The notes under the pieces: model-generated
Seen by the model: only the letters and a program-made list of their open reading frames with translations
What the model was told of the DNA's origin: nothing
Databases searched by the model: none
Assembly (NCBI RefSeq): GCF_046156265.1
Contig: NZ_JAWDIR010000044.1
Coordinates: 186,001-250,000 of the forward strand
Reading direction: 5' to 3'
Source: CAMDHY01 sp046156265
Lineage (GTDB): Bacteria > Pseudomonadota > Alphaproteobacteria > Rhizobiales > Segnochrobactraceae
DNA length: 64,000 bases
Part shown: piece by piece, positions 17,704 through 26,933 of the stretch
Layout: each line of letters starts with the position of its first letter
Position numbering within the stretch: position 1 is the first letter of the stretch
Made by a program: the position numbers and the translations under genes

Positions 17704-18780
17704 TCAGTCGAAGACGCGGCCGATCAGCGACGCGCCGAAGCTGTCGAAGCGCAGCCGCACCGGCGCGCCGTACCAGTCGAGCGGGATCTCCCGGCCCGGA
17801 TCAAAGGCGACGACCGAGGCGGTCGCGGCCGAGCCCGGCAGCCCGGCGACGCCGAGAGCCCGCGGCGGATGGTCGGTGAGGTTGACCTCCGTCGTCGTGC
17901 CGTCGGCGAATTCCAGGCGTGCCACGGTGCCCTCGCGGATGCGGATCAGCGTGTCCTCGTCGACGACCGCGCGAACGAACGGCTTCGCGCCGACGAGTGC
18001 CGCCCGCAGCACCGGCGAGCCTTCCGTCACCGTCGAGCCGACCGGCAGCAGCCGCTCGACCACCGGGCAGGCGCACTTCGCTTCGACGAACACCTCACGC
18101 TGGCCCCAGTCGCGCACGGCCACGGCCGGGGCGCCGGGGATCAGCTCTGCGCCTTCCGTCACCACCTCGAGCTGGCCGGAGACCGGCGCGGCGATGGTGA
18201 TGGTGTCGATGCTGATCGCCGCCGAGAGGGCGCGCGAGATGAACAGCCGCTCGTAGACGGCGGTGACGACGAAGCCGCCCAGTGCCAGCGTCGCGATCGC
18301 GATGGCGCCGTAGCTCAGCACCGGCCTGAGGCGCTCCATCAGGCGCCCGGCCGCCGTCTGCGGTTCGCTGCGCTTCGGCACCGTGCGCGGCACGGCGGCA
18401 TGGCTGCGCGCGGTGACGTCGAGGATGTCGCCGAGCGAGACGATCTCGCCGGAGAGGAAGGCGTCGATGATGTAGCGCAGCACGGCGATCTGGCGCTGCG
18501 AGGTGTTGACGAACTTGAAGCCGATGCGGCCCTTGCCGGCGTCGACGTTGCGCACCTCGCCCTGGATCGGCAGGACGATGTCGTATTCCTCGAGCGGGAA
18601 GACGAGGCGGAACGACAGCACCCGCCTGAGGCTGATGTCCATGCCCGGCGCGTGGATGGCGAAGCCGCCGACCGACCAGTCGATGACGTCGAAGCTCTGG
18701 TCGCCGAACTGGCACTGCACCGGCAGGCGGTAGCGCGTGTGCTGACGCTGGACTTCCGACTCGTGAACGATCGCAGCCAT
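17704..18780 (-). CDS. alg44: Alginate synthase co-polymerase Alg44 (PilZ domain, c-di-GMP receptor)
   Basis: Binds cyclic di-GMP and activates the Alg8 synthase. The N-terminal PilZ domain has RQHTR (Arg12 to Arg16, the RxxxR motif) and DWSVGGF (residues 34-40, the D/NxSxxG motif), close to the positions in Pseudomonas Alg44. A single transmembrane helix (SYGAIAIATLALGGFVVTAVYE) follows, then a periplasmic HlyD-like barrel-sandwich segment (APVSGQLEVVTEGAELIPGAPAVAV). The ATG at 18780 is chosen for GGGGA five bases upstream; ATG at 18792 and GTG at 18804 are alternatives. It lies 142 bases after alg8. The presence of both c-di-GMP motifs indicates that polymer production is gated by this messenger. 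Confidence 0.9.
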   Translation of the reverse strand: MAAIVHESEVQRQHTRYRLPVQCQFGDQSFDVIDWSVGGFAIHAPGMDISLRRVLSFRLVFPLEEYDIVLPIQGEVRNVDAGKGRIGFKFVNTSQRQIAVLRYIIDAFLSGEIVSLGDILDVTARSHAAVPRTVPKRSEPQTAAGRLMERLRPVLSYGAIAIATLALGGFVVTAVYERLFISRALSAAISIDTITIAAPVSGQLEVVTEGAELIPGAPAVAVRDWGQREVFVEAKCACPVVERLLPVGSTVTEGSPVLRAALVGAKPFVRAVVDEDTLIRIREGTVARLEFADGTTTEVNLTDHPPRALGVAGLPGSAATASVVAFDPGREIPLDWYGAPVRLRFDSFGASLIGRVFD

Positions 18781-18922
18781 CACATTCCCCATGTCCCGGT
18801 GCACGGCGGGCGGATCGCCCCGACCGCCGCCACCGACTTCGCGCGCCGCGAGCCCGCCCGCGCCGCTCCCACCCCCGCCGCCCCACCGGCGGGGGTGTCG
18901 TCCGCTTCGTTTCCCGGCGCCG

Positions 18923-20485
18923 TCACGACCACATCTCCGGCCACTCTAGCAGCCCGAGCAGCACCGCGATGGCGACGGCGAAGAACGAGAACGTCAAAAC
19001 GTGCATATAGGTCGACGTCCAGGCCGGCAGCCGGCCGGCCACGCGCCCGCCAGCGAGCTTCGTCCGCTGCCGGGTCCACCCCTGGCGGTCGAGCCGGAAG
19101 AAGATGAACGTCTTGATCGCCGACCCGTACACCTGGTTGAAGAACATCAGGAACGGGTAGAGCACCGAGATGCGTGGCCTGGCCGACAACAGCAGTACGG
19201 TCAGCGCGTAGCGCGACATCAGCACCCAGACGATGTAGAGCAGCAGCATCTGCGACGAGACGAAGATGGCGCCGATGATCGCGAAGGTCGGTCCGGTCAG
19301 CGATGTCCACATGGTGACGCGCTGGTCGAGCACCGTCCACCAGGTGAAGTAGCCGATGCGGTTCGGGCCGAGCGCCAGCGCGCGGTGGTTGTTGCGCAGC
19401 ATGTTGCCGAACCACCGCACCATCAGCATCGCCGAGGCGCGGAAGAAGTTGGACGACGGTGGCGTCTCGATCGTCGCGACGCTGACGTCGGGGATGTAGA
19501 GCATCTTGTAGCCGGACTTCAGCATCCAGAACCACGTCGACTTGTCGTCGCCGGTGAGGAAGCGGAAGCGCCCGAGCCGCCAGTGGTCGAGATAGTCGAC
19601 CTCGATCATCTCGATGAAGGAGTGGTCGCAGGCGAGGCCGGCCCGGAACGCCGACATCCGGCCCGTCAGCGTCAGCACCCGCTCCGACAGCCCCATCGAG
19701 CTCATCAGGATGTGGCGCTGGGCGAAGCGCAGCGAGTACCAGACGTCGAAGATCTTGGAGCCCTCGACCCTGGACGTCTCGTCGGTGGTGAGCGCCCCAA
19801 CGTCGTCGCGGAAGCGGAGGAACGGCGCGATCTTCTCGACGAGGTCGGGCTGGACGATGCTGTCGCCGTCGATCACCGCGACGATGTCGTCGTCCTTCGG
19901 CATGTATTTCTGGATCGCCCGGAGCCCGTAGGCGAGGCCGTCGCGCTTGCCGGTGCCGGGAATGCGCACCAGCACCAGCCGGACGTTGCCGGGGTCGTCG
20001 CCGACGACGGACTGGAACAGCTTCTTCGCCAGCCGCTCGTCGCCCATCTCAACGATCGAGGCCACCACCGTGGCGCCGCCGGGCGAGCGCCGGGCCGCCT
20101 CGAAGGCGGCGGCGAACACCTGGATCGTCGTCTCGGTCGGGATGCGGAAGCTCGTCACCAGAAGGTAGGCGTGCGGCGGCGGCGTGCCCTCTTCCGCCGC
20201 CTCGGCCTGGCGTCGCAGGCGCGGGAAAGCGAAGCGCACGTAGAGCTGCGCCCGGACGAAGTGCAGCAGCGCCCAGCTGTAGCGCCAGATGCCGATGAAG
20301 CCGATTACGATGACCGCCGTCGTGCCGATGCCGACGAGCGGGTTCGGGTTGATGATGACGGCGAACGAGCCGGTCAGGAGCACGTAGAGGGCGTGCGCCC
20401 AGTACGTCTCGGACCAGTGGACCGGTTCCGGCGCCGCACCGGCGGCGACGGTCGCCTCACCAGCAGATGCCGTCATAGGATCCAT
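18923..20485 (-). CDS. alg8: Alginate synthase catalytic subunit Alg8 (GT2 glycosyltransferase)
   Basis: Processive inner-membrane glycosyltransferase that polymerises mannuronate from GDP-mannuronate. Two N-terminal helices lead to a GT-A domain with AVIDGDSIVQPD (Asp206 and Asp208 as the DxD motif), the acceptor-base motif region FLTGDDKSTWFWM (residues 309-319), and the product-binding RWFGNMLRNN (357-366) that stands in for QxxRW. Further helices close the channel. Length, 520 residues, is close to Pseudomonas Alg8 (about 490). The start overlaps the end of algD by 29 bases (ATG at 20485) or by 20 bases (ATG at 20476), so it is translationally coupled to algD. It is distinguished from cellulose synthase by the TGDDKS and RWFGN motifs and by its neighbours. 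Confidence 0.92.
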   Translation of the reverse strand: MDPMTASAGEATVAAGAAPEPVHWSETYWAHALYVLLTGSFAVIINPNPLVGIGTTAVIVIGFIGIWRYSWALLHFVRAQLYVRFAFPRLRRQAEAAEEGTPPPHAYLLVTSFRIPTETTIQVFAAAFEAARRSPGGATVVASIVEMGDERLAKKLFQSVVGDDPGNVRLVLVRIPGTGKRDGLAYGLRAIQKYMPKDDDIVAVIDGDSIVQPDLVEKIAPFLRFRDDVGALTTDETSRVEGSKIFDVWYSLRFAQRHILMSSMGLSERVLTLTGRMSAFRAGLACDHSFIEMIEVDYLDHWRLGRFRFLTGDDKSTWFWMLKSGYKMLYIPDVSVATIETPPSSNFFRASAMLMVRWFGNMLRNNHRALALGPNRIGYFTWWTVLDQRVTMWTSLTGPTFAIIGAIFVSSQMLLLYIVWVLMSRYALTVLLLSARPRISVLYPFLMFFNQVYGSAIKTFIFFRLDRQGWTRQRTKLAGGRVAGRLPAWTSTYMHVLTFSFFAVAIAVLLGLLEWPEMWS

Positions 20486-21770
20486 CGCTGCGCTTCATCG
20501 CGTTCACCCGCACGAGGTCGATGATCGGCGTCTTGCCTCCCAGGCGCTCGACCAGTCCTGCGGCCGCCGCGTCCTTCTTGCCGATGATGATCGCCTGCGC
20601 TCCCTGACACATGTCGTCGACCGAGTCGACGAGCAGCCGGCTGAGGTGCGGCAGATGCGACATCACATACTGGAGATTGGCGCCCGTCAGCTCGCCGTAG
20701 CTGACGTTCGGATCGTAGATCTTCAGCATGTAGCCCTTGCCGAGGAGGCGCTCGGCGAGCTCGACGAGCGGGCTCTCGCGCAGGTCGTCGGTGTTGGGCT
20801 TGAAGGAGAGACCGAGCAGCCCGAGCCGGCGGGCGCCGGTGCTGGCGACCATGTGGTAGGCGCGGTCGAGCTGGATCTCGTTGGCGGTCATCGCAGCGTC
20901 GAGCACGGGCGTGGCGACGTCGATGGTACGCGCCTTGTAGCGCAGCGCCCGCAGGTCCTTCGGCAGGCAGGAGCCGCCGAAGGCGAAGCCCGGCATCAGA
21001 TAGGCCGGCGAGATGTTGAGGCGCTTGTCGCTGCACAGGATGCGCATCACCTCGTGGCCGTCGATGGCGGTGCCCTTGCAGACGTTACCGATCTCGTTGG
21101 CGAAGCTCACCTTGAGGGCGTGCCAGGCGTTGTTGGTGTACTTCACCGCCTCGGCGGTGGTCATGTCGACGACGATCGGCTCGACGCCGATGCGCGCCAC
21201 CAGCGACCTGAGCTTGAGGATCGTGTCCTCGTCGAGCTTGCCGAAGACGATGGTGCCGGGATCGTAGTAGTCGGCGATCGCCGTGCTCTCGCGCAGGAAC
21301 TCGGGATAGTAGGCGACACCGAAATCGCGCCCGGCGACGCCGCCGGCGGCCCGCTCCAGCGCCGGGATGACGGTTTCCACCATCGTGCCGGGCAGGATCG
21401 TCGAGCGCATCACCACGTGGTGGCGCTCCTTCTTGGCGGCGATGGCGGTGCCGATCTCCTCGGCGACCTTCAGCACGTAGCGGGTGTCGAGGGAGCCGTT
21501 CAGACGGCTCGGCGTGCCGACGCAGATGATCGACAGCTCAGTGCCGTGGACGGCTTCGTCTGAGCGGTCGGTGGCGCGCAGGCGGCCCCCCGCGACCGCA
21601 TCCGCGATCAGGGCATCGAGCCCAGGTTCGGCAATCGGCGCCAGGCCGTCATTGATTTCGTTGACCTTGACGTCGTTGACGTCGACGGCGACGACGTGGT
21701 GCCCGTCCTTGCACAGACAAGCGGCCGTGACGGCCCCCACGTAGCCGATCCCGAAGACGCTGATACGCAT
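20457..21770 (-). CDS. algD: GDP-mannose 6-dehydrogenase
   Basis: Four-electron oxidation of GDP-mannose to GDP-mannuronate with NAD+, the committed step of alginate synthesis. The 437-residue protein has the Rossmann motif VFGIGYVGAVTAACL, the substrate region YYPEFLRESTAIADYYDP, the conserved helix TTAEAVKYTNNAWHALKVSFANEI, and the catalytic Cys268 in GFAFGGSCLPKDLRAL, the same residue number as in Pseudomonas AlgD. UDP-glucose dehydrogenases share the fold, but the FGGSCLPKD context, the FxxE-x-REG-like differences and the downstream alg8-alg44 favour AlgD. It is the first gene of the second alginate block, with 233 bases of non-coding DNA upstream. Confidence 0.94.
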   Translation of the reverse strand: MRISVFGIGYVGAVTAACLCKDGHHVVAVDVNDVKVNEINDGLAPIAEPGLDALIADAVAGGRLRATDRSDEAVHGTELSIICVGTPSRLNGSLDTRYVLKVAEEIGTAIAAKKERHHVVMRSTILPGTMVETVIPALERAAGGVAGRDFGVAYYPEFLRESTAIADYYDPGTIVFGKLDEDTILKLRSLVARIGVEPIVVDMTTAEAVKYTNNAWHALKVSFANEIGNVCKGTAIDGHEVMRILCSDKRLNISPAYLMPGFAFGGSCLPKDLRALRYKARTIDVATPVLDAAMTANEIQLDRAYHMVASTGARRLGLLGLSFKPNTDDLRESPLVELAERLLGKGYMLKIYDPNVSYGELTGANLQYVMSHLPHLSRLLVDSVDDMCQGAQAIIIGKKDAAAAGLVERLGGKTPIIDLVRVNAMKRSDGSYDGICW

Positions 21771-21934
21771 ACATGACCCCCAACTCGGGCAACGGGTTGT
21801 TGCGTCCCCGTGTCCCGTTCGTCCCCGCGAAGCGCTGAACTCTCCTCTCCAGCGCCGTAGCGGCTCCCCCCGCCGCCGACCGCAGAGCGATGGGCGACCG
21901 GAGCGAGCCGTCCATCGGCCTCCCCCGGCGCTAC

Positions 21935-21962
21935 TCTTTAGACGGTGCAGGGATGCGTGCAA
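21935..21962 (-). promoter_or_regulatory. Possible promoter of the algD block
   Basis: In the 233-base gap before algD, the minus strand has TTGCAC (21957-21962), a 16-base spacer, and TAAAGA (21935-21940), a weak match to a vegetative-type promoter about 165 bases ahead of the algD start. The gap is the only sizeable break in the alginate run, which suggests a separate start of transcription here, but the site itself is tentative. Confidence 0.3.
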
Positions 21963-22003
21963 GCCGCCGCTGGAAAGAAGCTTACCGGCGCATCACCGCG
22001 GCT

Positions 22004-23413
22004 TCACTGCGTGGCCGGCGCCGCCGGGGCGGGTGCGGGTGCCGCCGCGCCGCCGGCAGGAGCCGGATCGAGCTGTTGCAGGGTCGTCTTCGCCATTGGA
22101 TGCCCCGCCGCCGCCGCCTTCTGCAGCCACGCGCGGGCGGCCGCCGGGTCGGGTGCCACGCCCACACCGCCCGAATAGGCCATGCCAGTGCGGAACTGCG
22201 CATCGGTGTTGCCGGTCTCGGCGGCGCGGCGGTACCAGTCGGTCGAGGTCGCGAGGTCGGTGTCGACCGGACCGCCCGACGAATAGAGCCGGCCGAGGGC
22301 GGCCATGGCGTCGCCACTGCCCTTGTCGGCGGCTGCCTTCAGCGTCGTCACGGCAGCGGCCGCTGCCGGGTCGGTCGGCGCGACGGTGCCAACGGCTCGA
22401 ACCAGGCCGTCGCTGACGTCGGCGCGCCCGCCGCCGACGGCGGTGACGCGGAGCGTGACCACCTCGGCCGGCGATCCCGGCGCGAGGCCCGCCTCGATGG
22501 CGTCGGCGAGTCGGGCGGCGGCCGCGGCGTCACCGCCCGCGGCAGCGCGCTGCAGGCGCGCGAGCTCGGCGGGGCTGCGGGCAAGGTCGTCGAGGCCGGG
22601 CAGGCTCGTGCGGCCGGCCGTCTCGCTGCGCTTCGTCCTCGTCGTGGCGCGCGGCTCCGCCCGGGCCGTTCGCACCACGCCGCCGCGGGCTGCCCACTGG
22701 GCGGCGGCGCGGGTGTTGCGGGGCACGCCGGCGCCGGTGGAGAGCGCGGTGGCGATCTCGCGGTAGGCCGAGGGGCGATCGGCGGCCGGCAGGCCGGCGA
22801 CGGTGGCGAGCGCCGCCGCCTCGTCGCCGCGTGCGGCCTGCATCACCGCGAGCCGCTTGGTGCCGGTGATGCTGTTGCCGGCGGCGGCCTTCGCGTACCA
22901 GCGCTCGGCGGCGGCGGGATCGGGCCGGCCGAGGGCGCCGGAGCGCTGCATGTCGCCGAGCAGCACGGCGATCGAGCTCGAGCCGCTGTTGGCGGCGATC
23001 TCGTAGGCCTTGACCAGGCGCGGCAGATCGCGCGGCCGGTAGCGTCTATCCTGCTGGGCCGCGGCGAGGTCGCGGATGGCCGGGCGCCAGCCGGCATAGG
23101 CCGCCTGTTCGAGGTTCGCCCAGCCCTGCGCGGCGCCGCCCGGAAAGCGCCCCGACAGTTCACCCACCGCGAGCGTGTAGAGCGCCTCGCCCTTGTCGCG
23201 GCGATCGCCGGCGTTGCGGGCCGCCGCCTGCAGGGCCGCGTAGGCGCCGGCCGCGTCGCCGCGCTGCTGCAGCACGTAGGCGCGCACGATGTAGTCGCGG
23301 GCCGAAAGGCCCTGGGGCTCAGCGGCCAGCGCTGCCAGCGGCAGCATCGCCGTGAACAGGGCTGCCGCGGCGATGCGGCGGCCCGCGTGGCCCCACCCGG
23401 GTGTCACGGTCAT
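22004..23413 (-). CDS. Sel1-repeat periplasmic protein of the alginate locus
   Basis: A 469-residue exported protein with signal peptide (RIAAAALFTAMLPLAALAAEPQ) and Sel1-like repeats at both ends, for example LLGDMQRSGALGRPDPAAAERWYAKAAAG and LYSSGGPVDTDLATSTDWYRRAAETGNTDAQFRTGMAYSGGVGV. A middle segment (about 230-320) is lower in complexity and charged (TRTKRSETAGRTS). The tail is Ala/Pro-rich and probably disordered. Its length is close to AlgK of Pseudomonas, so it may be the closer functional match among the three Sel1 proteins here, though no lipobox is present. The start overlaps the preceding Sel1 gene by ATGA; frames upstream of 23413 are inside that gene. It ends the algX-algF block. 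Confidence 0.7.
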   Translation of the reverse strand: MTVTPGWGHAGRRIAAAALFTAMLPLAALAAEPQGLSARDYIVRAYVLQQRGDAAGAYAALQAAARNAGDRRDKGEALYTLAVGELSGRFPGGAAQGWANLEQAAYAGWRPAIRDLAAAQQDRRYRPRDLPRLVKAYEIAANSGSSSIAVLLGDMQRSGALGRPDPAAAERWYAKAAAGNSITGTKRLAVMQAARGDEAAALATVAGLPAADRPSAYREIATALSTGAGVPRNTRAAAQWAARGGVVRTARAEPRATTRTKRSETAGRTSLPGLDDLARSPAELARLQRAAAGGDAAAAARLADAIEAGLAPGSPAEVVTLRVTAVGGGRADVSDGLVRAVGTVAPTDPAAAAAVTTLKAAADKGSGDAMAALGRLYSSGGPVDTDLATSTDWYRRAAETGNTDAQFRTGMAYSGGVGVAPDPAAARAWLQKAAAAGHPMAKTTLQQLDPAPAGGAAAPAPAPAAPATQ

Positions 23414-26280
23414 GGCTCGTACCCCGCGCGCTGCGCCGCCTCGAGCAGTTCTTCCGCGCGCTGCGGATCGGTGCGGCCGCCAAAACCGGTCTGGTAGACG
23501 AGGGCGAGCTCGTACATCGCCCGTGCCTCGCCGCGCGCCGCCGCCTTCTCCAGCCACATGACGCTGTCGGGTGGCGAGAGCGGCACGCCGAAGCCAGCGG
23601 CATAGGAGCGGGCGATCTCGCGCATCGCCTGGCTGTCGCCGGCTTCCGCCGCCTTCTTCAGCCACGCTGCGCCGGCGACCGGGTCGGCCGCAACAGCGGA
23701 GCCGAGCTGCAGGCGCACGCCGGCCTCGCGCATGGCCTCGGGCGCACCGGCGTCCGCCGCCTTCAGCAGCCTCGCCCAGGCGCGCTTGCGGTCCTCGTCG
23801 GTGACGGTCTGGTCGATGACGACGAGGCGGAAGAGGTCGGCGGCCGCACCGCCGTCGCCGGCGTCGGCGGCCCGCTCGTACCAGCCTATCGCCGCCCGCG
23901 TGTCGGCGGGGACGCCGTCACCGGCCACCAGCACCTCTGCGAGCGATTTCATGGCGGGGATGTAGCCGGCCTCGGCGGCGATGCGCAGCAGCGTCGCCGC
24001 CTGGTCGGGGCGCTCCGCCGGCAGGATGCCCTCGCGGATACCCATGGCGACGCGGTAGACCACCTCCGGCTCCTCCGGCGCCGCCAGCAGGGCGCGCGCA
24101 TAGAGCACGGAGGCCTTTTCCCGGGCGACGGGCACGAGGTCGACGAGTTTGGCGTAGGCGTCGGCGACGGCGACGAGGGCCTCGCCGTCGCAGCCGGCCT
24201 TGATCTCGCGGCGGGCGAGGTCGGCGAGCATTTCCTGCTCGCTGCGCTGCTGCTCCGAGCCGGTGACGACCTCGACCGCGGTGCTCTTCTGCATCGCCTC
24301 GGCGATCAGCTCCGCCGCCGTCAGGTCACCACCCGAGACGCCTGCGTCGAGGAGGTCGCGCAGGCTTTCGGCCGCCTCGGCGAGACCGGCACCGGCGGCG
24401 TCGCGGATCAGGCGGACACCGCGGGCCGGATCGCGCGGCGGGCCGAACTCGTCCGAGAGCAGGAATTCGCCGAGCTCGAGCATGGCGACGGGCTCGCCAC
24501 CGGCCGCGCCCTGTTCGAGAAGCGCCTGCGCCTTGTCCGGATCGCGCCGGCCGCCGAGGCCCTCGAGCCAGGCGCGGGCGAGCGCCACGTAGCCCTTGCC
24601 GGCTTCCTCGCCGGGCTCGATGGCGCGATCGAGCCAGAGCTGCCCGCGCGCGGGATCGCGCTCGGTGCCGCGACCCTGGTCGTAGGCGAAGCCGAGCAGC
24701 ACCATCGCCCGCCGGCTGCCGGCCGCGGCGGCCCGCTTCAGATAGCGGAAGCGCGCCTCGTCTCCCTCCGCCGAGGCCTCCATGGCCGCCCGGTCGGCGA
24801 ACTCCATCAGGAAGCGCTCGCTGCCGCCGACGGCGGCGCGCTCGCGCCAGAGGTCGGCGACGCGGGCGTCTGGGACGACGCCGAGGCCGCAGCGGAAGAT
24901 GTCGGCGAGCCGCTCGCGTGCCTCTTCCGGCCCCGCATAGGCCGCCTGGCGCAACAGCCGCACGGCGACGCGGGGATCGGCCGGCACACCATCGCCGGCG
25001 ATGTAGGCGTCCGCCAGCGTCAGCATCGCGAGCCCATCTCCGAGGTCGACGGCGCGGGCGAGCAGGCCGGCGGCGCGACTCGGATCCTCGGCGACGCCGA
25101 GGCCGTCGGAATACATGCGGGCAAGCTCGATATAGGCCTCCGGCAGCGGCCGCGGCAGCTCGGTGGCGGCCTCGAACAGCGCCACCGCCTCGGCATAGTT
25201 CGCCGTGCCGCCGAAGTCGCCGCGGGCGATGCGGCCGCGCTGGATCATCGAGAAGCCGTCGAGGATCCTGATGCCGCGATCGTAGATTTCCGCCGCCTTG
25301 GCGAGGTCGGCGGGGAGGCGCTCGCCGGCGATGTAGACCTCGCCGAGCTCGTGCGTAGCCTGCAGGTTGCCGCGCCGGGAGGCGAAGTCGAGCAGCGCGA
25401 GGCCGCGCGGCAGGTCGAGTGCCACCTCGTCGCCGGTGGTGAGCCTGCGTGCCATCTGCGAGGCGGAGACCATGGCCTGGTAGACGAGGGAGTCGACGCT
25501 CTTCTGCTGCCACGCCATGCCGAGGTCGATGTCGCGGAACACAGCGAAATCGTCCAGGTAGGCGACGCCGATCGAATAGAGCTCGTTGCAGCGGCCGGCG
25601 GCGACGTCGCTCATCAGCAGCGTCATGCCGACCTTCCAGAAGCGCTCGGCAGCGTCTGCGCTGGGTGCTGCCACCGCGCCCTGGCGATAGAGGCGGGCAA
25701 GGGCGATGGCGGCGCGGCCGCTGCCGCCGGCCAGAGCGCGCTTGTAGAGGCTCTCGGCGCGGTTCATGTCCGCCTCGACGGCGCCGCCACGTTCGAAGAC
25801 GCCGGCGAGCGGCAGCGCGGCGCGCACCTGGCCCTGGTCGAGCGAGCGCTCCAGCAGCGCCACCCCGCGCACCACCTGGTCGGGATCGAGCTTGTCGTCG
25901 ATGAGGATCTCGCCGAGCATCCGGCGCGCCTTCGCCGCCTCCGGCCCGTCCTGCTCGATGACGTATTCGAGCAGCCGCTTGGCGGTCGGAATGTCGACGG
26001 GCTGCTCGGGATTGATCACCTGCAGGCGGTCGGCGTCCTCGATCATCACGAGCGTCGAGGCCCCGGGCGGGCCGTCGGTCCACGTCCGCCAGTCCCGCGA
26101 CGGCGGCTCGTAGACCCACGGCTTGCACAGGGCGGTAACGTCGAGCGCCCCCGGCTCGAAGCGCAACTCCCCCGGCACGATCTCGGCCCGCGCGACGCCG
26201 GCCGCGAGCAGCAGCGCGAGACCGGCCAGCAGGCCGCGCGCGACGCTCGAACGGTGAGGGCGGTGGGCGGCGAACGTCAT
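23410..26280 (-). CDS. Large Sel1-repeat periplasmic protein of the alginate locus
   Basis: A 956-residue protein with a Sec signal peptide (VARGLLAGLALLLAAGVARAEIV) followed by Sel1-like repeats over most of its length, such as ARMYSDGLGVAEDPSRAAGLLARAVDLGDGLAM and FAYDQGRGTERDPARGQLWLDRAI, with a break of less regular sequence around 640-720 that includes charged, Gln/Glu-rich residues (GSEQQRSEQEMLADLARREIKAGC). No catalytic motif is visible. It overlaps both neighbours by ATGA junctions (algF before it, the shorter Sel1 gene after it), so the three are made together. Role inferred from AlgK: a periplasmic scaffold between the synthase, the modification enzymes and the outer-membrane exit. 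Confidence 0.72.
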   Translation of the reverse strand: MTFAAHRPHRSSVARGLLAGLALLLAAGVARAEIVPGELRFEPGALDVTALCKPWVYEPPSRDWRTWTDGPPGASTLVMIEDADRLQVINPEQPVDIPTAKRLLEYVIEQDGPEAAKARRMLGEILIDDKLDPDQVVRGVALLERSLDQGQVRAALPLAGVFERGGAVEADMNRAESLYKRALAGGSGRAAIALARLYRQGAVAAPSADAAERFWKVGMTLLMSDVAAGRCNELYSIGVAYLDDFAVFRDIDLGMAWQQKSVDSLVYQAMVSASQMARRLTTGDEVALDLPRGLALLDFASRRGNLQATHELGEVYIAGERLPADLAKAAEIYDRGIRILDGFSMIQRGRIARGDFGGTANYAEAVALFEAATELPRPLPEAYIELARMYSDGLGVAEDPSRAAGLLARAVDLGDGLAMLTLADAYIAGDGVPADPRVAVRLLRQAAYAGPEEARERLADIFRCGLGVVPDARVADLWRERAAVGGSERFLMEFADRAAMEASAEGDEARFRYLKRAAAAGSRRAMVLLGFAYDQGRGTERDPARGQLWLDRAIEPGEEAGKGYVALARAWLEGLGGRRDPDKAQALLEQGAAGGEPVAMLELGEFLLSDEFGPPRDPARGVRLIRDAAGAGLAEAAESLRDLLDAGVSGGDLTAAELIAEAMQKSTAVEVVTGSEQQRSEQEMLADLARREIKAGCDGEALVAVADAYAKLVDLVPVAREKASVLYARALLAAPEEPEVVYRVAMGIREGILPAERPDQAATLLRIAAEAGYIPAMKSLAEVLVAGDGVPADTRAAIGWYERAADAGDGGAAADLFRLVVIDQTVTDEDRKRAWARLLKAADAGAPEAMREAGVRLQLGSAVAADPVAGAAWLKKAAEAGDSQAMREIARSYAAGFGVPLSPPDSVMWLEKAAARGEARAMYELALVYQTGFGGRTDPQRAEELLEAAQRAGYEP

Positions 26281-26933
26281 CGCCGGACGACCGTATTGTC
26301 GACGAGCACGGCCCGCGGCGCCTCCGCCGTGCCCGTGACGATCACCGAGACGGCCTGGCGGCGGTTGATGCCGCGCTTCGGGAACGTGGCGATGCTGCGG
26401 TCGCCGGCGCGAACCTCGAGCACCAGCGCTCCCTCGCCGAAGGCTCGGCCCTTTGTGGTGCCGGAGGCCACGTCCTCGACGACGGTGCGGCCGAACTCGG
26501 GCGCAAACAGCGTCACCGCGGGCACGGCCGACAGGTTGTAGACGTGGATGCCGGAGGCCTTCGGGCTCGCCAGCGGCTCGTCGGAGAGCACGGCGAGGCG
26601 GCCATCGGCGCCGAGGACGAGCGTCGTGAAGGAGCCAGCCGCCACCGCGAGCTCCGTGCCGCCGGCGGGATAGCGGCCCGCCTTGAAGATCGCATAGGGC
26701 GAGACGCCGTCCGCGCCGGTGGCGAGCATCCGGTCGTCGATTTCTACCGTTGCTCCGGCCCGCCCGTCGGCGGCAACGACGCGGATGAACCCGGCGTCGG
26801 CGGGGATCGGCGCATCATAGAGGCCGGCGTCCTGCGCCCGGCTGGCGACGGGGATCGCAATCGCGACGACGCCGAGGGCGAGCGCGGCGAGGCAGATGGT
26901 GGCGAGGGCGCGGGCGTTCGGCGGTCGGCGCAT
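26277..26933 (-). CDS. algF: Alginate O-acetylation protein AlgF
   Basis: Periplasmic protein of the alginate acetylation complex. It is 218 residues from the ATG at 26933 (a GTG at 26936 immediately before it is an alternative). A signal peptide (LATICLAALALGVVAIAIPVASRAQ) leads into DAGLYDAPIPADAGFIRVVAADG, which resembles the ALYDPxPPxxAAFVRV opening of mature AlgF. The rest is two beta-rich segments with FTTLVLGADGRLAVLSDEPL and SGIHVYNLSA. The start overlaps the algX stop codon (TGATG) and has GGGAG upstream; its stop overlaps the next gene. AlgF binds AlgX and AlgJ in Pseudomonas but its exact role is not settled. Confidence 0.82.
   Translation of the reverse strand: MRRPPNARALATICLAALALGVVAIAIPVASRAQDAGLYDAPIPADAGFIRVVAADGRAGATVEIDDRMLATGADGVSPYAIFKAGRYPAGGTELAVAAGSFTTLVLGADGRLAVLSDEPLASPKASGIHVYNLSAVPAVTLFAPEFGRTVVEDVASGTTKGRAFGEGALVLEVRAGDRSIATFPKRGINRRQAVSVIVTGTAEAPRAVLVDNTVVRR

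Noticed and set aside
13688..18256. A 1522-codon open frame on the plus strand opposite algG and alg44
   Set aside because: It is antisense to well-identified genes, and its translation is low-complexity Arg/Gly/Ala/Val with no domain. Long antisense frames are expected in DNA this rich in GC.
18923..20485. Considered whether Alg8/Alg44 could be a cellulose synthase pair (BcsA with PilZ)
   Set aside because: The PilZ domain is on a separate protein with an HlyD-like part, the acceptor motif is TGDDKS with RWFGN instead of QxxRW, and algD, algG, algL, algX surround them.
23401..26541. A 1046-codon open frame on the plus strand opposite the 956-residue Sel1 protein
   Set aside because: Same reason: antisense to a gene with signal peptide and regular Sel1 repeats and coupled start and stop.
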